Below are positions 1 to 5,860 of a DNA stretch of 8,325 nucleotides, piece after piece. Below the pieces are notes generated by a model. It did not search any database. It was not told the DNA's origin and was given only the letters and a program-made list of their open reading frames with translations. A program made the translations under genes and the position numbers. Origin of the DNA: an uncultured Collinsella sp. (GTDB taxonomy: Bacteria; Actinomycetota; Coriobacteriia; Coriobacteriales; Coriobacteriaceae); contig CAAECP010000241.1 of the NCBI GenBank assembly GCA_900754385.1, positions 1 to 8,325 of the forward strand, read 5' to 3'. The stretch's first letter is position 1; every line of letters starts with the position of its first letter.

Positions 1-2
1 AC

Positions 3-734
3 GTGACACCCGCGACGCTTTCGCGCGGCTTGTCCGATGCCGACACCTGCGCCGCCATCGGCAAGATGCAAAAGCGTACCGCCGCATCGGTCATGCGCGA
101 GATCCGCGGTGACCGCGACGCACTCGGCGTGGCCTATGCCCGCAAGCCCATCCAAGGCACGGTGCTGGGCATCGACATCGAGACCACCGGTCGCGCGCCC
201 GAGCGCGGCTACATCATCAACGTGGGCTGGGAGATCATGGATCTCGCCAGCGACGCTGTGCCGCATGACGCCGAGGCACACTACTGCGGCCTGCCCGACA
301 TCTACCGCGGCGAGGATGTGCCGCTATCGAACATCCATCACATCACCTGGGACGACATCGACGGCAAAAAGCCGTTCCGCGAGAACAAGGAGCTGCAGAA
401 GCAGCTGCTCAAGCTCATGAAGAAGTACCCCTATATGGCGCACAATGCCGCCTTCGAGGACAGCTGGTTCAAAATTCATCTGGACGGTTACGCCGAGGCA
501 CGCCGCACAGGCAAGATTATCGTCATCGACTCGCGCCAGATCTGCCGCAGCCTGGACGCCGACGTGCGCTCGCTCCCCCGCGAGTCCGCGCCCGCTGCGC
601 TCGAGAACTGGGCGCGCCGACGCGGCACCCTCGCCGCCGACGCCAACGAGCAGCATCTGGGCCTCGACGACACTGACCTCATGCTCCGTACCGTCCAAGC
701 CGAGTTCAACCTCAAGAACTTGTTTGCGAAATAA
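3..734 (+). CDS. DnaQ-like DEDDh 3'-5' exonuclease (5' end possibly truncated)
   Basis: Predicted 3'-5' exonuclease of the DnaQ/RNase T superfamily, which removes nucleotides from DNA or RNA 3' ends using two metal ions. Numbered from the GTG at 3, the Exo I motif is GIDIETTG with D58 and E60. Exo II is AHNAAFEDSWF around 146-156, where the expected Asp position reads E152-D153. Exo III is H218 to D223 (HLGLDD), the DEDDh spacing. Residues 1-50 are basic and match no domain I recognise. The GTG lies at the window edge with no visible ribosome site, so the true start may be upstream; M22 is another in-frame option. There is no polymerase or helicase domain in view, so it is a stand-alone nuclease whose substrate cannot be told. 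It ends with TAA and is followed by a strong terminator. The family call is firm; the exact role is not. Confidence 0.82.
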   Translation: MTPATLSRGLSDADTCAAIGKMQKRTAASVMREIRGDRDALGVAYARKPIQGTVLGIDIETTGRAPERGYIINVGWEIMDLASDAVPHDAEAHYCGLPDIYRGEDVPLSNIHHITWDDIDGKKPFRENKELQKQLLKLMKKYPYMAHNAAFEDSWFKIHLDGYAEARRTGKIIVIDSRQICRSLDADVRSLPRESAPAALENWARRRGTLAADANEQHLGLDDTDLMLRTVQAEFNLKNLFAK

Positions 735-799
735 CCAATCAATCTGCGGGAGCGCCTGCCAGTCACAGCGCAATCTGTCTGGGCGCACCGGCGCGTAGT

Positions 800-836
800 A
801 AACTAGGGCGCAGCCTTATGGCTGCACCCTAGTTTT
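800..836 (+). terminator. Rho-independent terminator after the exonuclease gene
   Basis: A 16-bp stem with a single C/A mismatch pairs 800-815 with 820-835 around the 4-nt loop TTAT. The right arm ends in TTTT. The A-rich left foot (AAAC) makes it potentially bidirectional. It lies 66 nt after the exonuclease stop and isolates that gene from the AT-richer region that follows. Confidence 0.9.
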
Positions 837-870
837 CATCAAAACGAGCAAATACGCGTGCTTCACACAG

Positions 871-913
871 TCGACAGGTTGCTCACCTACATTTTTCGAG
901 TTGTTCGGCCAGC
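871..913 (+). repeat. Repeat copy A, outer left inverted repeat
   Basis: This 43-nt stretch contains the core CACCTACATTTTTCGA followed by GTTGTTCGGCCAGC. Its reverse complement matches copy D (2703-2745) at about 36 of 43 positions, including the outer TCGACA and TGCTC blocks, so A and D behave as terminal inverted repeats 1.8 kb apart. The same core recurs in direct orientation as copy C and inverted as copy B. The copy is itself a rough dyad (GCT.aCC.ACA facing TGT.cGGCCAGC). Apart from repeats A and B, the gene-free stretch 837-1255 shows me only AT-richer sequence with no convincing promoter or RNA gene. Confidence 0.7.
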
Positions 914-1044
914 TGAACCACTAGTCAAGGCCCCTCGAACCGCAATCGAGCGCTGTAGTCGCCTTAATTTCGCAACCAAGCCCCATTAATCTACCTGAAT
1001 CAATTCGAATAAGACGTTGCGATCGCACCATTCATTTAGGATAA

Positions 1045-1073
1045 GGCCGAATAACTCAAATTATGTTGGTGAG
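1045..1073 (-). repeat. Repeat copy B, inner left, inverted
   Basis: GGCCGAATAACTCAAATTAT followed by GTTGGTGAG is the reverse complement of the repeat core, matching copy A at about 24 of 29 positions. It pairs with copy A across about 200 bp upstream of the orphan gene. It is the most diverged of the four copies relative to C. Confidence 0.6.
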
Positions 1074-1255
1074 GCATCTGGACGGTCAGCAAAAACGCTT
1101 AGAGGCTACGAATTCGCAACTAAAGTTCACCAAAAAAGGCGCAGCTGGCAGAAACCTCCCCAGCCGAAGCTGCTCCCTCGATACGACAGCTCAAAAGCCC
1201 ACCGTTTGCAGAAGATAAGCCGCGCCCCAATACCGTTGCCCGAAGTTTCGAGCGT

Positions 1256-2494
1256 ATGTGGCGTCTGCTATGCCATCATGCGCGTATGGGAATCGTTCTG
1301 TCACATACCACGGCACGCGCTGTATACCAAACAGCCAACTCGCTCGCAAGCTACGCGATCGATCCCTTACCTATGGAAAAGATCAGGGTGTCTGCGCCGA
1401 CCACGTCCGACCTGGAAGCGGCGCGAGCATGGCTCAACAGAAAGAATGTCGATTCTGAAAGCATCCATGTGCTGACGTTTTCCAATAATGCCAAAAGGCA
1501 CCGTAAGGGCTGCATCTGCCACTGCTCGCGCTATACGTTTGATGCAGAAAGCTACCTAGAACTCGAGCCGAACGTCTACATCGTCGATATCAAGCTGTGC
1601 GCGTTAGAAGCAACAGCCGACCTCAACCTTACTGAGCTCGTTGAGTATTACTTTGAAATCTGCGGCTCCTACGCGCTTGAAACGTCCGACGAAACTCAAT
1701 ATCGCGAGCGCCCAGCCCTAACCAGCGTTGAAGAACCCAGAGCCTTCTTTTCAGAGGCATCAGGGTATCGTGGGTCCAATAAAGCCCTTAAGGCACTTTC
1801 TTATGTACGCGGAGGCTGTCGCTCTCCACTCGAAACGGCGTTTGTCATGATGCTGACAATGCCCAAGTCAATGGGTGGCTTAGCCATACGTGCCATCAAA
1901 ACGGATTATCCGATCCCAGTCCCCAAAAGATACGCCGCACTAACGCGACGGACGGTTTTCTACCTCGACGCGCTGCTCGAAAATTCGATGACTGATATCG
2001 AATACAACGGCTTTTACCACGACGAGCCCGAGCAGCAATCAATTGACGAGGAACGCCGAAACACGCTGCGAAACATGGGATATGCCGTTATCACAGTTAG
2101 TCGTCATTCATTTTTCAAGCAGTCCGCTTTTAGGCGGGTCATGGAAGCGATTCGCATTCGCGAGAAGATCTGGCCCGGTCGACTCCCGGATAACTTCGCC
2201 ATCCTGCAAGAAAATCTTCGTCAATTTGTCTTGCGGCGCTACTTCGAATACGGTCGCCGCATCCTGGAGGCGCACAAAGAAGAAGAGGCCACCAAGCGCG
2301 AAATTGCAAGCCAATATCCGCAAGCTGATGACCCGAGCATCAACGATGTGCCCGAACCCGATGACATGCAACACGTTGGGGCCCTTGCTGAAGAAATCAA
2401 TGGGCCATGGGAATGCGAAATGTCCGCAAAAATCGATGAAAACCGCGCGGAAGACGACGCGATTATTGATCTAATTGAGAATTCGCTCTTCTAA
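1256..2494 (+). CDS. Orphan protein: AbiEi-like N-terminal region plus PD-(D/E)XK (DUF559-like) domain
   Basis: This 412-aa protein has two recognisable halves. The N-terminal part (about 11-145) has the layout I associate with actinobacterial AbiEi-like antitoxin/regulator proteins: 'GIVLSHTTA' near 12-20, a VYIVDIKLC segment at 107-115, and 'EICGSYAL' at 134-141. The middle (about 185-300) resembles DUF559/Vsr-type nucleases: SPLET with E193, D238 (FYLDALLE), E249 in DIEYNG, H255, D264 and R267/R268, then GYAVITVS. The Lys of a classic ExK is absent; E249-Y-N251 stands where DUF559 has E-x-D. Residues about 335-412 form an acidic, probably disordered or helical tail. Start choice is uncertain: ATG 1256 and ATG 1286 both lack a good Shine-Dalgarno, the frame is open back to 1124, and 1286 (MGIVLSH) fits family-like starts best. 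No partner toxin lies adjacent. AT-rich codon use and flanking repeats suggest transfer. Function is unproven. Confidence 0.72.
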   Translation: MWRLLCHHARMGIVLSHTTARAVYQTANSLASYAIDPLPMEKIRVSAPTTSDLEAARAWLNRKNVDSESIHVLTFSNNAKRHRKGCICHCSRYTFDAESYLELEPNVYIVDIKLCALEATADLNLTELVEYYFEICGSYALETSDETQYRERPALTSVEEPRAFFSEASGYRGSNKALKALSYVRGGCRSPLETAFVMMLTMPKSMGGLAIRAIKTDYPIPVPKRYAALTRRTVFYLDALLENSMTDIEYNGFYHDEPEQQSIDEERRNTLRNMGYAVITVSRHSFFKQSAFRRVMEAIRIREKIWPGRLPDNFAILQENLRQFVLRRYFEYGRRILEAHKEEEATKREIASQYPQADDPSINDVPEPDDMQHVGALAEEINGPWECEMSAKIDENRAEDDAIIDLIENSLF

Positions 2495-2507
2495 AGGCGG
2501 TCTCTGC

Positions 2508-2542
2508 GGATGTCCACCTACATTTTTCGACTTATTCGGCCA
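2508..2542 (+). repeat. Repeat copy C, inner right, direct
   Basis: It begins 13 nt after the orphan gene stop. It shares 16 consecutive bases (CACCTACATTTTTCGA) with copy A, then TT.TTCGGCCA, so about 26 of 28 core positions agree. Bases GG.TG..CACC extend the match upstream. With copy D it forms an inverted pair spanning about 240 bp. Confidence 0.68.
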
Positions 2543-2702
2543 CCGATTTGCCTGATTGGCTGCAGCAATGCTCAATATAACTTTAGATAAAACTGATTCT
2601 GCAGGAACTCCCGTAGAGAAAGAACTGATTCTCACGGTATTTAACAAGATAAAGTACAAATATGAACAGCTCTAATGCTTCTCGAGGCGGCTTTCTTAGC
2701 AT

Positions 2703-2745
2703 GCTGGCCGAACATCTCGAAATATGTTGGCGAGCATTGTGTCGA
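2703..2745 (-). repeat. Repeat copy D, outer right inverted repeat
   Basis: It is the reverse-complement partner of copy A (about 36 of 43 positions). It can also fold on itself: GCTGGCCGAACAT pairs with ATGTTGGCGAGC around CTCGAAAT, giving about 12 bp with one G/G mismatch and one bulged G. The rest of the gene-free stretch 2495-2809 holds a 10-bp direct repeat, AACTGATTCT, at 2591 and 2623. It also holds a weak 9-bp hairpin (2611-2637, one bulge) followed by TATTT, which might end orphan-gene transcripts. Confidence 0.68.
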
Positions 2746-2809
2746 TGCATCCTAACCCACAGAAAATCGCAGAGACAGCAAGCAGTCATCGAAATTATCG
2801 CAAATTGTA

Positions 2810-2837
2810 TTGACATATGAACATGCGCTCATATAAT
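2810..2837 (+). promoter_or_regulatory. Consensus sigma-70-type promoter of the metal efflux cluster
   Basis: A perfect -35 box TTGACA (2810-2815) and a perfect -10 box TATAAT (2832-2837) are separated by 16 nt. Transcription should begin near 2843-2846, about 40 nt before the repressor ATG. The left arm of the operator inverted repeat covers the last bases of the -35 box, the whole spacer and most of the -10 box, so bound repressor would block RNA polymerase directly. Confidence 0.88.
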
Positions 2838-2870
2838 CGGAAGTGAGTTATATGAGCGCATGTTCATATG
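2814..2870. promoter_or_regulatory. ArsR/SmtB-type double operator (23-bp perfect inverted repeat)
   Basis: Bases 2814-2836 and 2848-2870 are exact reverse complements over 23 nt, separated by 11 nt. Each arm contains its own imperfect dyad, ATATGAACATGCGCTCATAT or its complement. That is the ATATGA-N8-TCATAT form typical of SmtB/CzrA/CadC family operators. Two repressor dimers could therefore bind side by side, one over the promoter and one over the start of the transcript. The arrangement is seen directly; ownership by the adjacent ArsR protein is inferred from position and family. Confidence 0.87.
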
Positions 2871-2883
2871 AAAGGATATTGCA

Positions 2884-3249
2884 ATGAGCGTCTGCGTTGA
2901 TGAAACGAAGCCCGACACCGAGGCCACTGAGCCAATCGTCCCCACCACCTGCTCGCCCGAGGACCTTCCCGATGAGGAGCTGCTGTACGACCTCGCTGAC
3001 CTGTTCAAGGTCTTCAGCGACACCACGCGCATCAAGATTCTCTATGCCCTCATGGGCCGCGAGCTCTGCGTGGCCGAAATCGCCGAGGCAACCGAAACCT
3101 CGCAGTCGGCAGTATCGCACCAGCTGCGCACGCTTAAGCAGTCGCACCTGGTCAAGTTCCGCCGCGACGGCCGCAACATCCTCTACTCGCTTGCCGACGA
3201 TCACGTCTACACCATGCTCAACCAGGGCATGAGCCATATCTGCGAATAG
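2884..3249 (+). CDS. ArsR/SmtB-family zinc-type metal-sensing repressor
   Basis: This 121-aa winged-helix repressor should bind the operators around its own promoter and let go when metal binds. The helix-turn-helix lies at about 62-92 (CVAEIAEATETSQSAVSHQL and following), with the wing at KFRRDGRNILYSL (91-103). The C-terminal helix carries D105-x-H107-x10-H118-x2-E121, exactly the spacing of the alpha-5 Zn(II) site of SmtB and CzrA. ELCVAE keeps one of the two alpha-3 cysteines of CadC (C62), and there are N-terminal cysteines at C4 and C23, so a partial second thiolate site is possible. An AAAGGA ribosome site sits 7 nt before the ATG. It is the first gene of the efflux cluster, with the HMA gene 62 nt downstream. 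Zn, Cd and Co are the expected inducers; the motif favours zinc. Confidence 0.93.
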   Translation: MSVCVDETKPDTEATEPIVPTTCSPEDLPDEELLYDLADLFKVFSDTTRIKILYALMGRELCVAEIAEATETSQSAVSHQLRTLKQSHLVKFRRDGRNILYSLADDHVYTMLNQGMSHICE

Positions 3250-3311
3250 CAACCAACCACGGTACCAGCGCGGCCTGCACCCAAGCCGCAAAACAAGGAA
3301 AGGAACCCACC

Positions 3312-3530
3312 ATGAAAAAGCAGTTTAAACTCGACGAGATCGACTGCGCCAACTGCGCACGCGAGCTTCAAGACGAGCTGGCCAAGCTAGAGGGCGTCAA
3401 ATCCGTGTCCGTCAACTTTATGACCCAGAAGCTGACGCTCGAGGCCGATGACACCGAGTTCGACGAGGTGCTCAACCGCGTCGTGGAGTTTACGGCCGAC
3501 GCCGAGCCGGACTGCGAGATCATTCTCTAG
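3312..3530 (+). CDS. Free-standing HMA-domain metal-binding protein (Zn/Cd type)
   Basis: This 72-aa single-domain protein has the ferredoxin-like HMA fold: beta strand KQFKLDEI, metal loop D11-C12-A-N-C15, helix 16-27, then GVKSVSVNFMTQKLTLEAD. The D-C-x-x-C form is the one found in the N-terminal domain of ZntA/CadA Zn/Cd/Pb ATPases, rather than the T-C-x-x-C of copper chaperones. C68 near the C-terminus is a possible extra ligand. It sits between the repressor and an ATPase that has no HMA domain, so it probably does the job of that missing domain in trans: carrying or sensing metal for the pump. The ribosome site AAGGAAAGGAA ends 6 nt before the ATG. It should be read from the repressor promoter. 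It was not called copper-type because of D11 and its neighbours. Confidence 0.88.
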   Translation: MKKQFKLDEIDCANCARELQDELAKLEGVKSVSVNFMTQKLTLEADDTEFDEVLNRVVEFTADAEPDCEIIL

Positions 3531-3551
3531 CCCAGGTTTACGCCAGCCTGC

Positions 3552-3574
3552 AAGGCCGCGCTTGCCGCGGCCTT
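3552..3574 (+). terminator. GC-rich hairpin between HMA and ATPase genes (weak terminator or processing site)
   Basis: A perfect 9-bp stem AAGGCCGCG / CGCGGCCTT encloses the 5-nt loop CTTGC. Only a short TTT follows, so termination would be partial at best. It lies 21 nt after the HMA stop and just before the second operator. That fits an attenuation or mRNA-stability point that lets the upstream genes and the ATPase be expressed at different levels. Confidence 0.5.
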
Positions 3575-3587
3575 TGCTCGCGAAATT

Positions 3588-3608
3588 ATATGAGCGAGTG
3601 TTCATACA
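3588..3608. promoter_or_regulatory. Third ArsR-type operator, ahead of the ATPase gene
   Basis: ATATGAGCGAGTGTTCATAC differs from the right arm of the repressor operator at only a few positions and keeps the TATGA...TCATA dyad. A possible promoter overlaps it: TTGCCG (3562-3567), 18 nt, then TTATAT (3586-3591), much weaker than the main promoter. The site suggests that the ATPase has its own metal-controlled start, or that the repressor also acts as a roadblock here. Confidence 0.75.
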
Positions 3609-3630
3609 TTCAATTGGGAGGATACGAGTC

Positions 3631-5580
3631 ATGGCCACCGCCGACCCCAAAAAGAAAAAGAAGCGCAAGAAAAAAGAGCCACTCGAGCATAAGCGCAACC
3701 GCATCCTGGTAGCGCTGGGCATTTTTGCCGTGGTGTACGCCCTCGATGAGCTCGGCACCCTCACTGCCGCATGCGGCACCCCGGGCGACATATACGCCAG
3801 CTTTGTGCTGTTCCTCGTGCCGTTTTTGATTGCCGGCTACGACGTACTGCAAAAGGCATTCAATAACATCCGCCGCGGCAAGGCCTTCGACGAGAGCTTC
3901 CTCATGGCCGTCGCGACTATCGGCGCGTTTGCCATGGTGCTTTTCCCCGACACCGACCCGCACATGGCCGAAGGCGCCGCCGTCATGCTGTTCTACCAGG
4001 TCGGCGAGCTGTTCCAGGCATACGCCGTGGGCAAGAGCCGCAAGTCGATCAGTGCCATGATGGACATCGCGCCCGACTACGCCAACGTCGAGCAAGCCGA
4101 CGGCACGCTCGAACAGGTCTTTCCCGATGACATCGCCGTCGGCACCGTGATCGTGGTCAAGCCCGGCGAGCGCGTGCCTATCGACGGCGTCATCGTCGAA
4201 GGCGAAACCCAGCTCGATACCGCCGCGCTCACGGGCGAGTCAGTCCCCCGCCCCGCCAAGTCCGGCGACGATATCATCAGCGGCTGCATCAACATGACGG
4301 GCCTCATCCACGTGCGCACCACCAAGCCGTTTGGCGAGTCCACCGTCGCGCGCGTCCTAGAGCTCGTGGAAAACGCCAGCGAAAAGAAGGCGCGCACCGA
4401 GAACTTCATCACGCGCTTCGCCCGCGTCTACACGCCCGCCGTCACCGGCGCGGCCGCGATGCTCGCGCTTGGCGGCGGCCTGGTCACCGGCGCCTGGTCC
4501 GACTGGATTCTGCGCGGCCTGACTTTCCTGGTCGTCAGCTGCCCGTGCGCGCTCGTGATCAGCGTACCGTTGAGCTTCTTTGGCGGCATCGGCGGCGCGT
4601 CCAAGCTGGGCGTTCTCATCAAGGGTTCTAACTACCTCGAGACGCTCGCCGACGTGGACACCGTCGTCTTTGACAAGACGGGCACCCTCACCAACGGCAC
4701 GTTCTCGGTCGTCGCAGTGCACCCCGAGGCAGGCTATACCGAGCAGTCGTTGCTTGAGGTCGCAGCCCTTGCGGAGTCGTTCTCGGATCACCCCATCGCG
4801 CAGTCCGTGCGCGTCGCCTACCAGGGCGAGGTCGACCCCAAGCGCGTGACGGATTCCACTAATGACGCGGGCCACGGCGTGACGGCAACCATCGACGGCA
4901 AGCACGTCGTCGTCGGCAACGCCAAGATGCTCGCCGCGGCCGGCGTTGAAGCACCGGACTGTGAGGTTGTCGGCACGATCCTCCACGTGCTTGTCGATGG
5001 CGTGTATGTCGGCCACATCGTAATTGCCGACACCGTAAAGGCCGATGCCGAACAGACGATTCGTGACCTGCACACCGCCGGCGTCAAGCGCACCGTTATG
5101 CTCACGGGCGACCGCGAGGAAGTGGCTGCTGCGGCGGCCAAGCAGCTCGGCCTCGACGAGTTCCATGCGCAACTGCTGCCGGGTGATAAGGTCGAGCGTG
5201 TTGAAGCGCTGCTCGCGGCCGAAAGCGGTAAGGGCAAGCTTGCCTTTGTCGGCGACGGCATCAACGATGCGCCTGTGCTTACGCGCGCCGATGTGGGCAT
5301 TGCCATGGGCGCCATGGGCTCCGACGCCGCGATCGAGGCGGCGGATGTCGTGCTGATGGATGACAAGCCGTCCAACATCTCCCGCGCGATCCGTGTGGCG
5401 CGCAAGACCATGACGATTGTCTGGCAGAATATCATCTTCGCGCTTGGGATTAAGCTGCTGATTTTGGTGCTGGCGGCGCTCGGCATCGCCAATATGTGGC
5501 TTGCCGTGTTCGGCGACGTAGGCGTGGCGATCATCGCCATCCTGAACGCCATGCGCGCGATGGGTGTCAAGAACCTGTAG
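3631..5580 (+). CDS. P1B-2-type heavy-metal (Zn/Cd/Pb) translocating P-type ATPase without N-terminal HMA
   Basis: This 649-aa membrane pump should export divalent soft metals with ATP. Motifs in order: actuator TGES 201-204; transmembrane metal site CPC 304-306; phosphorylation DKTGT 348-352 (D348); nucleotide-domain SDHP 385-388; TGD 492-494; hinge GDGINDAP 541-548. K608 in the seventh helix and D629-x-G631 in the eighth complete the CPC/K/DxG signature of Zn/Cd ATPases. Membrane segments are visible near 25-43, 55-72, 88-106, 112-132, 268-286, 293-316, 597-617 and 620-640. The usual N-terminal HMA domain is missing. In its place is a Lys-rich cytosolic head, KKKKKRKKK (7-15), encoded by A-rich DNA. 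The ATG at 3631 is supported by GGGAGG 9 nt upstream. The frame is open further 5' into the HMA gene, but no better start exists there. Copper specificity is unlikely given the helix 7/8 residues. Confidence 0.95.
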   Translation: MATADPKKKKKRKKKEPLEHKRNRILVALGIFAVVYALDELGTLTAACGTPGDIYASFVLFLVPFLIAGYDVLQKAFNNIRRGKAFDESFLMAVATIGAFAMVLFPDTDPHMAEGAAVMLFYQVGELFQAYAVGKSRKSISAMMDIAPDYANVEQADGTLEQVFPDDIAVGTVIVVKPGERVPIDGVIVEGETQLDTAALTGESVPRPAKSGDDIISGCINMTGLIHVRTTKPFGESTVARVLELVENASEKKARTENFITRFARVYTPAVTGAAAMLALGGGLVTGAWSDWILRGLTFLVVSCPCALVISVPLSFFGGIGGASKLGVLIKGSNYLETLADVDTVVFDKTGTLTNGTFSVVAVHPEAGYTEQSLLEVAALAESFSDHPIAQSVRVAYQGEVDPKRVTDSTNDAGHGVTATIDGKHVVVGNAKMLAAAGVEAPDCEVVGTILHVLVDGVYVGHIVIADTVKADAEQTIRDLHTAGVKRTVMLTGDREEVAAAAAKQLGLDEFHAQLLPGDKVERVEALLAAESGKGKLAFVGDGINDAPVLTRADVGIAMGAMGSDAAIEAADVVLMDDKPSNISRAIRVARKTMTIVWQNIIFALGIKLLILVLAALGIANMWLAVFGDVGVAIIAILNAMRAMGVKNL

Positions 5581-5596
5581 CGTTCGTGGGCTGTCC

Positions 5597-5724
5597 GGCC
5601 GGGGCCGGGCTTGGTTTTGAAAACGTCCTCGCGCATGAGGCCCGTCTTTCCTGCTCCTGCGGAGCAGCGGAAAGGCGGGCCTCGCGCGTGCGGAATGTTT
5701 TCAAAATCAAGCCCGGCCCCGGCC
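5597..5724. repeat. Long imperfect palindrome in the convergent intergenic gap
   Basis: Left arm 5597-5657 and right arm 5661-5724 pair around a TGC loop. The outer 28 positions differ at one base (GGCCGGGGCCGGGCTTG, then TTTTGAAAAC). A less regular middle with a few mismatches and small gaps follows, then AGGCCCG, CTTTCC and an innermost GCTCC-TGC-GGAGC hairpin. Neither strand has a U-tract beside it, so it is not a standard intrinsic terminator, though it may stop or stabilise both convergent transcripts. It starts 16 nt after the ATPase stop. Its mosaic design resembles dispersed palindromic elements (REP/BIME-like). The remaining gap 5725-5860 shows only the small hairpin ACTGT-GGG-ACAGT over the regulator stop. 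Confidence 0.85.
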
Positions 5725-5860
5725 TGCGGTGACACAGTTGGCGGTTCTTGGGCATCGCTTGCTGGCGGGGTTCCTTTGCTGAAATGGACTTGGCCGAAAG
5801 GGCCGCTGGTCCCGGTCGCTGGTTCGCGCTTTGCGTGAACTCCGCGCTACTGTGGGACAG

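Larger units (their letters stand above)
871..2745. mobile_element. Candidate TIR-bounded non-autonomous unit carrying one cargo gene
   Basis: The unit is bounded by repeats A and D in opposite orientation, with B and C as subterminal copies just outside the ends of the enclosed gene. Base composition is visibly lower in G+C than in the flanking genes. The only substantial gene inside encodes an AbiEi/DUF559-like protein. I find no transposase, integrase or obvious target-site duplication, so this would be a non-autonomous element, a decayed one, or a gene that happens to sit between two copies of a BIME/MITE-like repeat pair (A/B and C/D). The structure is seen in the sequence; mobility is inference. 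Confidence 0.35.

Noticed and set aside
871..1073. Phase-variable invertible promoter (inverton) between repeats A and B
   Set aside because: The arms agree at only about 24 of 29 positions, no recombinase is nearby, and no promoter is evident between them.
1017..1475. Forward open frame of 152 codons overlapping the start of the orphan gene
   Set aside because: It crosses repeat B, has no family resemblance, and overlaps the better-supported gene in another frame; it looks like chance.
2471..2659. Minus-strand ORF of 62 codons containing the translated repeat C
   Set aside because: The open frame is due to the repeat core and AT-rich spacer; no ribosome site or family match.
871..2745. CRISPR array from the repeated ~30-bp units
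   Set aside because: There are only four diverged copies, in alternating orientation and irregular spacing of about 170-1440 bp, and no cas genes.
2662..2820. 52-codon forward ORF beginning MNSSNASRGG and ending in the promoter
   Set aside because: There is no clear ribosome site. It reads straight through repeat D and ends inside the repressor -35/operator, so coding is probably accidental.
3448..3630. Open frame that would extend the ATPase N-terminus by 61 residues
   Set aside because: The extension overlaps the HMA gene in another frame, crosses the hairpin and operator, and has arginine/serine/proline-rich shadow composition. The ATG at 3631 has a good ribosome site.
4357..5172. Long antisense frame (271 codons) inside the ATPase gene
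   Set aside because: It is a shadow of high-GC codon structure opposite a gene with all P-type ATPase motifs.
5567..5838. Several open frames on both strands across the long palindrome
   Set aside because: GC-rich palindromes leave most frames open. The products are mirror-like and low-complexity, with no known domain.
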